In this document: positions 55,606-64,000 of the stretch, piece by piece
Position numbering within the stretch: the stretch's first letter is position 1
Layout: each line of letters opens with the position of its first letter
From: Umbilicaria muhlenbergii
Taxonomy: Eukaryota; Ascomycota; Lecanoromycetes; Umbilicariales; Umbilicariaceae
DNA length: 64,000 bases
Direction: 5' to 3'
Assembly: GCA_000611775.1 (NCBI GenBank)
Contig: KK106981.1
Span: 9,223,431-9,287,430, forward strand
The notes under the pieces: model-generated
The model's input: the letters and a program-made list of their open reading frames with translations, nothing else
What the model was told of the DNA's origin: nothing
Database searches by the model: none
Made by a program: the position numbers and the translations under genes

Positions 55606-57657
55606 TTAATCCCGTTTGATCAAAACTACCGGGCCCGAATACCCGCGCCTCCCTTTGACCAGATAAAACACCACCGCGGACACGAGCACAAGCCCATAAA
55701 TAACAATGTTCCAATTAAAAGTCTCCGCCACCACCGGCGTCGCCTCGGGGAAAAAACTCAACACGAACACCAGCGCGAGATAGAGGATAGCGACCGTGTT
55801 GACCGTGCTGGCGTATCGGCCCATGCTCCAGCGCGAAGGGGGGAGGTATTCGCCGCGGAAACGCTTGATGCGTATGCAGGTGATCGAGACGATGTAGGAG
55901 GATATCAGGGAGGCGACGCCGAGGGAGGCGATGGCGTTGAAGGCGACGGTGCTGCCGATGTTGATGAGGGAGAGGAGGGTGGTGATGGCGAAGGAGACGA
56001 GGATGCTGTTTAAAGGGACGTCGTAGCTGGGGTGGACCTGTGAGGGAGGGAGGTTAACGAGGGTGGTTGGGGTGGGGGTGAAGGGAGGAGAAGAGGAAGA
56101 AAGTGGACTGTGGAGAAGAAGGGGGGAAAACAGAGCTCCTTGGGAAAGTGGAACGAGGAAAGAGTTCATACATAAGCGAGGAAGGGCGAGAATGGTAATC
56201 CATTATCCCTAGCGAAAGCGAACATCTGCCTCGACGCGGTCGCGACATTACTGATGCAGCTGCATACAGTCAATGTGATGAGGATACAGGTCATGGCAGT
56301 TGTACCGGCGTGGCTGTTGGTCGCGTTGTAGAAAACTTCGATGAAAGGATAGCCGGTCGGTGTGCTGAGGGCCGTTCCGACGTCCCCGAGGCAGAAGCAG
56401 AAGGTGACCAGCATGACGTAGCCGAGGGAGCCGTTCAGGATGACGGTCCATACCATGGCGTTGGGAAGGACGCGCGAGGCGTCTTTGATCTCTTCAGCTA
56501 GAGATGGGGTTAGCAGAAGTAGACGACGGAGATAGGAGAGTGAGTACACATGTGCGTGGCGGAGTCGGGGCCTACCCTAAGATTAGTCGATCTTTGCAGG
56601 CCAGAAAAGATGGGAAAGCGTACCGATGAACGCAAATACCGGAGACAGCATGCCGATCAGTGTAGATAGTCCCATACTCCCCCAATTTCCTCCATCGGTA
56701 AACTCAGTGAACACGACTTTTGCGCTATTCCGCGGTGCCAAGACCCAAAGGGGAATCAGGATGGCGAAGAAGCCGAAGATGTGCAAGATCAAGATTACCC
56801 CTTCCACCATCGGCAGGTGTTTGACGAGTAGAGTGTTGAAAATGATGGCAATAAAGCTGATTGCTATCACCAACAATGTGCCGTGCCATCGCTCGTAGAC
56901 GTAGGATGAATCGTTGAGGACGAGGAGGCCTTGGATTTGTGTCCCGGCTAGATAGCCAATGCTCGTGATTCCGGTTTGCCATCCTAAGACACAGACCCAG
57001 CCTACGGTGTACACGTCAGACGTGATGATCCATTTATCTGGTCGTCCAGGATACGGGCATACCGGTCACATAGCTGAGGAACTTCTGACAACTCTTCGGC
57101 GCGAACTCCGAGACCCAGTGATATTGACCGCCCGACGTTGGTGCCCTAAAAATGTTGTCAGCTCTGGGCGGTATGGCTCTAGGCGGGAGTACTTGCATCG
57201 AGGCCATTTCTGCCATGGAAGCGATCACCGCCAGGAAGCCGGCAAAGGTGACCAGGTACATCCATACTAGGCCGGCAAGACCTCCATTGATCAGGCCAAA
57301 TGTGCTTGCAGTCAACTGTGTCTCCCATGTTGACATCAGAATGCAAGCTGTTCTGGCATTAGCATCCTCTGGCGCATCGAGGGAAGGGCTAACTGACTGA
57401 AGCCGAGTATGGAGAGGAACTGGAAGTTGCGCTGGTCGGTGTCAGCGCTGACGGCACAACCTCAGGAAAAGGTGAGTGCTGACGTTGAACTCCTGCTTCT
57501 TTCCAAGTCGCGCCATGTCACGCTGGTCTCTGTAGGTCCCAATCTTCTCCGTGTTGTGCGAGCCAGAAGCGCCCATTTCTGCTTCTTCGGTGTTGGTGAC
57601 CATTGCTAGCTCTGGCTTTTGGTCGAGCCCGCGATCAGTGGAGCCAAAGATGGACAT
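55606..57657 (-). CDS. APC-superfamily amino-acid/choline permease (GABA permease-like)
   Basis: Start MSIFGSTDRGLDQKPELAM (57657) with a hydrophilic N-terminus, about seven exons. Helix and motif blocks in order: TASTFGLINGGLAGLVWMYL with AEMASM (helix 1-2), APTSGGQYHWVSEFAPKSC, WVCVLGWQTGITSIGYLAG, a GTLLVIAISFIAIIFNTLL block, LILHIFGFFAILIPLWVLA, SEEIKDASRVLPNAMVW (the family E-x-x-x-A-x-R/P motif), LTVCSCISNVATASRQMFAFARDNGLPFS, and LNSILVSFAITTLLSLINIG to the C-terminus. This matches fungal choline/GABA/amino-acid transporters of about 520 residues in the plasma or vacuolar membrane. Substrate not predictable. The DNA just upstream holds GGGAAA and GGAAGT repeats. Confidence 0.93.
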
Positions 57658-57738
57658 GGCGAGGTGAAGGTGATGGCAACAAGCGATTGTAGGTGATGAT
57701 TGGGAAACAGCGACGATTCATGGAGGTAGCTGTTGGGA

Positions 57739-57934
57739 GAGAGAAAGGGAAAGGGAAAGGGAAAGGGAAATGCAGAAGCGGAGAGGAGAGGAGCGGTGAC
57801 AGGCTGAGAATGTCGGTGGGGGAAGGAGATGGTGATGGCCACTTGGCGCGAGCTCGGGTCGGGCGTGAATGAAAGTGGAGGGGAAAGTGAAAGTAAAAAG
57901 TTGAAGCGGAAGCGGAAGTGGAAGTGGAAGTGAC
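57739..57934. repeat. Purine microsatellites upstream of the permease
   Basis: (GGGAAA)n at about 57740-57770, and a second (GGAAGT/GGAAGC)n run near 57905-57934, within 300 bp upstream of the permease start. Confidence 0.8.
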
Positions 57935-58877
57935 GAATGAGGGCTGAGGGCTACGGCGCGGGTGCGGCAGACGAGGAGTCGACTCCGGGGTACAGGGTCG
58001 CCACCCGCCGCCACGCCACACGCACAAGCCCTATCTGGTCCCCTGGAGCTGGCATCTGGCATCTGGTGTCTTCTGTCTGTCTTGGGTCGGTCTTGGCCCT
58101 GCTTTGGACTTTCTCGACCTCCACCACTCGGCTGCCACGGTGCCATGAGAACACATCCAGTGACGCTGCGGCAACAGAAGACAAGCAACACGGCCGATGG
58201 CCAATGGACAATCTCCCGCCGCCTGTCACTAATGCCCGTTAGTTACCTGGCTGGGGAGGCTAGACTTGCGACGGTCAAGCCGTTATGCGCGACTCCTCCA
58301 GCAACGGCCGTCTGGACATCTTCCGCGACAGGACGTCCTCCGTATCTGGCCCATTGGAAACGACGTGCAGGTGAACTGCATGTCCGCCCGAAAGAGATCA
58401 GGTCAGAGGTTCGAGGGACCAGGTAGAGATGGCGGCGGGGAGCTCACCTTGCCCTCCAGACCTCTGCTTCTGCTGCTGCTTCTGCTTCGGCCTCTGCCTT
58501 TCCCTCGACGTGGATGAGCCATTTTCTCCCGTGACTCCCAATCTCACGGTCATGTTCCTGTTCTGCTAGCTGCAGGCATGACATGGCCCGGACCTTGACC
58601 CTGGATCCTGAACATGCGCTTAGCGGCCCGCTTTTACTCGTCTACCCGGAATGGATGATAAGCACACGGTACAAGATATACAACGGACGAGGTACGTCCG
58701 TATCGAGGCTCATCCATGGACACTCCAAGAGATGATGGCCTCAATGGAGATTGAACGACCTGGCCGTCGCTTATCTGCAAGAACAATATCGAGGTCAATC
58801 GAGGTCATCCGAGCATTGTCAACGGTGCAGAAAGACAGGACACCCCGAACCAGTGGCCTGGTATTTACCGAGATACC

Positions 58878-58916
58878 CTGCCCACCCCCTGCCCACCCCC
58901 TGCCCACACCCTGCCT
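58878..58916 (+). repeat. Short CCCTGCCCAC tandem
   Basis: Four near-identical units CCCTGCCCA(C/CC). Confidence 0.75.
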
Positions 58917-60136
58917 CTCTACCTTAGCGCTGCACGCTGGTACGCAGGCGAGGCTGGCAGACCACCTTCGGGCGGCAAAGCAATTAAAGTGCGTCCCCCC
59001 ACACAGAAACACAACACTGGAGCCTTCGATGGCTGATGGAGACGCACAGGCTGCAGCACATGCACGCACGACCTTCCAACTTCCACTTCCATCATACTGG
59101 CCGGTCGTCTTGGGTAGCACTTCTTCCCTCACACATGCGCTGAGTAACAACGACCATCGAGGGAGCCGATCGTGGTCAAGGTACGAGATAGGTGCACGTC
59201 TTGACCACTACGCTGCCGGGTGTGCGAGAGCACCGTTGGAAAGGAACCGCGAAGCCGAAATAGACTCACTGTCTTACTGGCTACTGGAGCGAGCATGTAG
59301 ATGGTAGACGGTCCGAATACTAAGGGATCGGGCCGCATTTTGAACCGATGCTGGTCTTGATCCCCCATACCGCTGCCCGCACCAAGTTCCATGTACCCCG
59401 ACGATAGCACTAGATCCGCAACGATTTGCCAATTGCAGCGCCCTGCCGTCAGGAGTGCTACATGTGCGTGATGCTCGTAGCCGCACCAAGTAGAGCTGGG
59501 CAAAAGCCTGGAGTCCTGGGGGTCGATCTGTCAAGGGTCTCCTCAGTCACTCTCCAGTGTTAACCAAACGGAGTCCTTAGTACCTAGCAAGCTCGAGCTC
59601 CATGTTGCGACATTCTGCTACAGGATGCAACTGGCATGGTCCATATGCCCCAGCCTCCAGATGCCAACGAAATCCATGTCTGAAATGTCCAAGTGCAGAT
59701 CACGATCCAAGCATTTCCCACAACGGGCCTCGCACCCACAGTGCTAAGCTCATCACTTTCATGATGATCGACGGGTGCCACCGCACAAACATCCCACATT
59801 GTGCAGAAAGCGTCCAACCGCACTCAGGCCGGCTACCGATCTGTTTCTCTTCTCGCCGTGCATGAATCCTCTCGTCCCTGGTACTGGATCCTACTGTCAG
59901 GATCTTACTCTGGCACACAGCAAAGCCCGACATCTTGCTCAGGAGTACGGAGCGTTCCATGCTGTTATCTCATGTGCTTGACGGTTTTCTTTGTTGTCAA
60001 CGATGTCTTATAATGTATCTTGCTATGATCAACTCTTGCTTCTCGTCGCCGAGACTGCTGGGCAAGCGCTAAAGACCGTGGAGCATTCTCTTTCCCTTGT
60101 AACGGCAGCACCTCCTCGATCACACGTAATGCTACC

Positions 60137-61537
60137 ATGTCTTCGACCACAGAAGGACCACGAGTTGCAATGATTACTCCAGACGATCATGGAGGCCTCG
60201 TCACTATCGCTGCTGCCGCCGGTCTCACGTACATGCTGCTCTGCTTCTTCATCCGAATCTACATACGTTGGGTGGTGAGTGGTCGCTTTGGAAAGGACGA
60301 TGCAACACTAGCCCTCGCTACCGTAGGTGTGTTGCCCCCTTCGCTTGAGACTCCGCTAAGGGCCTCAGCTCATCGGACTGGGTCAATCTATCGTCGTCCT
60401 CACAGGAGTCGCCCAAGGGTTTGGGAAATCTCTCAGTCTGCTTGATTCTCCACAGCTTCTACAGTTGGAAAAGGTATGCCCATTTCAGCATCAACGCGGT
60501 GGACGCGTGAGAAATCCGCGACTCATGGCTAAACTCATACAGCTCGCGTACGCCAGCGATATCCTCTTCCTCGTTACACTATGTCTCTCAAAGTGCTCGG
60601 TCATTCTGCTGCTGGCAGGACTGACACGGAACGTGAACCATTCCACGGCTTGCAAGGTCATACTTGGCATCTCAGCCATCTGGGGAGTCTCGTCGGTCTT
60701 CACCGTTGCCTTGCGCTGTGAGCTAAGCCATCCGTGGCTCACCATCAACGCGCATTGTACCCACCTGGTATGTGATTCCAAGGAACCGATGTAGAACATC
60801 TCTGACTGTCCTCTAGTTCTTGCGCTGGCAGCTCATAGCAGCATTCAACATCGTCACCGAAGCAGCACTCGTATCCATGGCCATCTACCTCGTCTGGAGC
60901 CTTCAAATGTCCATCAAACTGAAAGCCGTCGTTGTCGCCGCCTTCACATTCCGCCTCCCGTAAGTCCACCTCAAACCCCCCACCCACACATACCTCCAAC
61001 TCGCTCACCCATCCCCTCACCTCCAGACTCATCCTCCTGGCATGCCTCCGTCTCCACTACCTCGCCCTCGCCTTCGCCTCCCCCAACCCCACCTTCGCCG
61101 CCGTCCCCGCCGCCATCTTCACCCAGGTCGAACTCAACTACAGCCTCATCTCCGCCACCATCCCCTGCCTCAAACCTTTCATGCGCGCCTGCAACACCGG
61201 CTTCCTCGGCGGCACGCTCACGCGTCACCACGGCTCGGCCTACACGTCCGCGGGGAGCTATGCGCTGCAGTCGCTGGGCTCGGATCACACTGCCGGCGCC
61301 AAACAGAGGAAACTTTCGCAGCAGCAGCGGGAGGCCTTGCGCGCCGCTCCGGCGGTGGGGGAGACGAGTGCGGGAGCGGCGAATGCGCGGGCCGGGTCAA
61401 GGAGGGAGGACGCCGAGTCCGTGGAGAGCGGCGGGTCGGAGCAGTTGGTCGTGAGGCAGACGCGGGAGTGGATCGTGGAGCGTGGGTTTGAGGGGAGGAA
61501 GGGGGTGGATTCGGATGCGATTGTGAGGGCTGGGTGA
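60137..61537 (+). CDS. Pth11-like integral membrane protein (second copy type)
   Basis: Five exons. MSSTTEGPRVAMITPDDHGG, then helix 1 (LVTIAAAAGLTYMLLCFFI) and the family FGKDDATLALAT with the D-D motif. An intron (GTAGGT..CTCAG) follows, then LIGLGQSIVVLTGVAQGFGK, another intron, then LAYASDILFLVTLCLSKCSV with the K-x-S signature, VILGISAIWGVSSVFTVALR, WQLIAAFNIVTEAALVSMAI and, after a splice in CCP, LILLACLRLHYLALAFA, ending with a helix around NYSLISATIPCLKPFM. The tail is long, Ser/Arg-rich and cytosolic. Same fold class as 14011-15487 but clearly diverged, so not a recent duplicate. Probable plasma-membrane sensor; ligand unknown. Confidence 0.85.
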
Positions 61538-62525
61538 GGGGATTGCGGGGTTGGCTGCTGGCTACTCAGTTGGGTTCCTGAGAGAGGGGTTGATGTAGTC
61601 ACGGCGGTTAAAGCGGGAGATTAGATACCCTGTACATACGACGGAAGATATGAATGTTGCTGGCTTTGTGGACTGTTCGGTCAGTGATGGTGTCGTGTCA
61701 TACGCTTGCCCTGGTTATATAAGGAGTGTAGCGGAGAGAAAAGCAGTGCGGGTGCAATGGACTGTGAGTTTGGTGGTTTATTTAGATCAGGTCTGTTCAA
61801 AGGGAATGAGTCCAGACAAACTCCATATCAATCCACCTCGCGCTCAGGCAGGTGACTAGCTGCCTAAGGTCAAGTTGCGCTGTTAGAGTTTGAGCTACTC
61901 GTAAGCCACGACCTGTTCCGAAAATAACCGTAATTAAGGTATTTGTTTCAAGTTGCTGCGTATTTTTGAACAGAGGTGTTTCGATGTATTTTCTTGACAT
62001 TGAAAAACCTGGGATTGTTTTGCTTGTGAACATACACATAGATCACTGCCTCTCATCACCGCTACCGCCTCTCACCCCCGTCATCTCAGCTGCCTCACTG
62101 TTGCTGCTGGCATCTCTCTGCGCTTCTCAGCAGAAATTGTGCGGCCCGCAGTCAATGAAGCGCAGTCAAGTCTGGATCTGGTGTCATCGCCACCCATAGC
62201 AGCTGTTCCGCTGCAGCCGCCCTACATCCTGCTGCTTCTATGCTAGTCAATTAGCTAGTTACGGCAATAACGTCGTACGCGCTTAAATCTTGGTGAACAT
62301 CAGAATCGTATAGCTAGCTCAATTCTACTAGTGGCAGGGCCGGCGTCTATGTGGATCGGTTTGTGGTCTGTGTGGATTCATATAGGGTTTATGTGGTTGT
62401 GTGCTCATGCCCAAAGAGGGTGGGTGCCAATCAGCGCGTTTGACGTTCTGCCATATGATTTGGTGGGCGGAAAAGGGGTTTGGAACGAAGGGTGAAAGGC
62501 CGCCCCAGCGAGGGTTGTTGGAAAA
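61538..62525. other. Intergenic, no gene seen
   Basis: Convergent 3' regions. No recognisable repeat or gene. Confidence 0.5.
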
Positions 62526-64000
62526 TCAGCACTTGATCTCGCCGAGTAGCTTCACAATGTTTATCTCAGTCTCCACTGATGCTTCCATGTCACCGACTTC
62601 GTCAAGATTATGCCCTGCCATTAAGCACTGTTTGATGACTTCCCGATAGGTTTCTCCAGCGCAGAAAGCTACTCGGTCAAAGATGCTTGCGGTGCGCTCG
62701 GTGTCGATGAGTCGCTCCTTCTCGTTAAGAATACCTGTCCACATCAGATGCTCCTTCTCGCCGTGATTGTGGGTAGGTTGCTTGTCCTCCGCAGCAGGCC
62801 CCGTCTGTGCTTGTATCTCTCCCTCATTGGCGGTTTGGACAAGTATATCTCGTAGGCTTGTCCACAGTGCAATCTCCAAGAGCACGCAGCCGAGGGCGTA
62901 TAAATCGAATGCTTTTCGGAATGACGGACGGGCGTTTCCTTGTGCCCGCGGGTGGCGGTATAGGTCGATCTCGGGACTCGATGGCGGCAGTTCTGAAAGT
63001 TCGACGGCGGTGCCGGCCCGTGCGTACTCGTACCCAGCCATGTATGGACCGAGGGCTGTCGAGTGCTCCCAGGTGCACTGGCCAATGTCTAGGAATAACA
63101 CGTTCTCAGATCTTATACCCTTGTGAAGCCATCCTGAGGTGTGGAGTTGTAGGACTGTCTCTGCCAGTGCTAAAGCGAGGCTGACGCGATGGCTCAAACT
63201 TGGTACTCGGTTGTGTTTGAAAAGGTCCAAGAGAGAGTTGGCCTTTGATGATGGAGTGAAGTCTTGCTGTTGCTGCTGCGGCGGCGGTGGCGGCGGATCG
63301 AGAATGGGAATGTCGAAGACGAATGCATAGTGACTTGACGACTCGTGCTGTAGATAGCCAACACAGTTCAGACTGTGAAAAGATGGGTCCGGAATGCTAC
63401 TTAACAACAAGGCGAGCGACTCGATGCTGCGTTTAACCTGGACTTCGAGCTCCTTTCGGACAGGCTTCCACTCTCCTAGCACTTGTTGCGAGCCGTAAGT
63501 TGCAAGTTCCCGCGAGAATCCAGAGGCTGCATTGGTGTCACGAATGAGCCTGGAGTACATGAGCTTCTTCAGCTTGATCTTGGGACCGTGAGTGGGTGTG
63601 GTTGTAGCCGTTTGCTTCTCGTCGGGTCGCTTGTCGACGCCCAGAAGGAGGCGGATTTGTTTTAGAGTTGCGGCTGACGCAATGGCTTCCGGCGACGAGA
63701 TGTATTGTGAGTCTACCAGCGCCTTAATTGCATCCAATTCCGAAGACGCTGTGCTTCGAGACACAAGGTCCCGCAACAGCGCAGACAGCGCAGTCTGTAC
63801 GTACTGCTGCTCCGCTGCCGCAAGCAAGCGATAGAGGCCATCGTTGAAATAGGCAATGTCGGCAATCAGCCTGCGAACCTTGTCCTTGTCCAATGCCGCC
63901 CAGCGCAGCTTCTTCACCGGACCGTTAAAGTCTTTCAGGATCTGTGCGCGTGTGTATTGCAGATCTGGCTTCGTACGGGATAAGATCCTGTTCAGCAGTC
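62526..64000 (-). CDS. HeLo-domain protein with kinase-like C-terminus (partial, N-terminus beyond window)
   Basis: The frame is open from the right window edge to the stop at 62526 (about 490 residues seen). The edge part (DLQYTRAQILKDFNGPVKKL, then RRLIADIAYFNDGLYRLL) has the helical pattern of the HeLo (prion-inhibition and propagation) domain's C-terminal half. The remainder has a kinase-like fold: SHRVSLALALAETVLQLHTS, then GWLHKGIRSENVLF (H-x-G-I-R-S-x-N in place of H-R-D-x-x-x-x-N) and FDLYALGCVLLEIALW. There is no clear DFG or P-loop Lys, so it is probably a pseudokinase. A CAG/CCG tract encodes PPPPPPQQQQQ. Such proteins belong to the fungal self/non-self recognition and cell-death repertoire. 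Function here is inferred. Confidence 0.8.
   Translation of the reverse strand, partial: LLNRILSRTKPDLQYTRAQILKDFNGPVKKLRWAALDKDKVRRLIADIAYFNDGLYRLLAAAEQQYVQTALSALLRDLVSRSTASSELDAIKALVDSQYISSPEAIASAATLKQIRLLLGVDKRPDEKQTATTTPTHGPKIKLKKLMYSRLIRDTNAASGFSRELATYGSQQVLGEWKPVRKELEVQVKRSIESLALLLSSIPDPSFHSLNCVGYLQHESSSHYAFVFDIPILDPPPPPPQQQQQDFTPSSKANSLLDLFKHNRVPSLSHRVSLALALAETVLQLHTSGWLHKGIRSENVLFLDIGQCTWEHSTALGPYMAGYEYARAGTAVELSELPPSSPEIDLYRHPRAQGNARPSFRKAFDLYALGCVLLEIALWTSLRDILVQTANEGEIQAQTGPAAEDKQPTHNHGEKEHLMWTGILNEKERLIDTERTASIFDRVAFCAGETYREVIKQCLMAGHNLDEVGDMEASVETEINIVKLLGEIKC

Larger units (their letters stand above)
57658..60136. other. Gene-poor 2.5 kb
   Basis: Contains purine microsatellites (GGGAAA)n at about 57740-57770 and GGAAGT/GGAAGC at about 57905-57934, and a CCCTGCCCAC tandem at about 58878-58916. 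A 218-codon plus frame (58651-59307) is crossed by the tandem, has no domain and looks spurious. No gene supported. Confidence 0.5.

Noticed and set aside
58651-59307. 218-codon plus frame
   Set aside because: Crossed by a CCCTGCCCAC tandem, no domain, no splice signals that extend it.

Overview
The window is nuclear DNA of a filamentous ascomycete (Pezizomycotina). The evidence is many short spliceosomal introns (45-230 nt, GT..AG, CTNAC/CTAAC-like branch sites), fungus-specific families (UstYa/DUF3328, Pth11-like rhodopsin-fold receptors, HeLo-domain proteins, GT15/KTR mannosyltransferase) and RIP-like decay of a transposon. Class cannot be settled by eye; Dothideomycetes or a nearby lineage is plausible. 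All genes were re-spliced by hand from frame continuity, so exon borders are predictions.

Layout. 1-5.8 kb is an accessory, transposon-bearing end: two paralogous single-pass membrane proteins on the minus strand, the second broken by a 703-bp non-autonomous LTR retrotransposon (TRIM) that has 110-bp LTRs, a 5-bp target duplication, and a primer site matching the anticodon arm of initiator tRNA-Met. 5.8-13.3 kb is a housekeeping block: a VPS9-ankyrin-PX protein, TIM44, and mitochondrial ribosomal protein uS11m (the last two divergent). 14-31 kb is a second accessory block: a Pth11-like receptor, a Fot1/pogo-type deletion element, a tiny secreted peptide, a RIP-decayed Tc1/mariner copy, a solo LTR, a UstYa-like protein, an MITE, a cytochrome P450, a duplicated scrap of uS11m, an amidase, an MCT-like MFS transporter and a CorA-like protein. 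31-50 kb is again mostly housekeeping: OLA1, PPPDE/DeSI peptidase, a secreted protein, a MAPR/cytochrome-b5-like protein, GT15 mannosyltransferase, HIR1/HIRA, SLP2-type stomatin, a matrin-type zinc-finger splicing factor, an MDR reductase and a glycine-zipper protein. 50-64 kb holds a decayed PPOX-like pseudogene, a large extracellular-loop membrane protein, an APC amino-acid permease, a second Pth11-like receptor and, cut by the right edge, a HeLo/kinase-like protein.

How genes may work together. TIM44 and uS11m share one intergenic promoter and both serve mitochondria. The UstYa-P450-amidase-MFS run (19.3-28.4 kb), with a 56-residue secreted peptide ending in an aromatic-rich tail 1.8 kb away, resembles the parts list of a small fungal RiPP or other specialised-metabolite locus; this is inference, and it is the best candidate for an undescribed system. 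The best directly supported structural finding is the TRIM element and the gene it interrupts.
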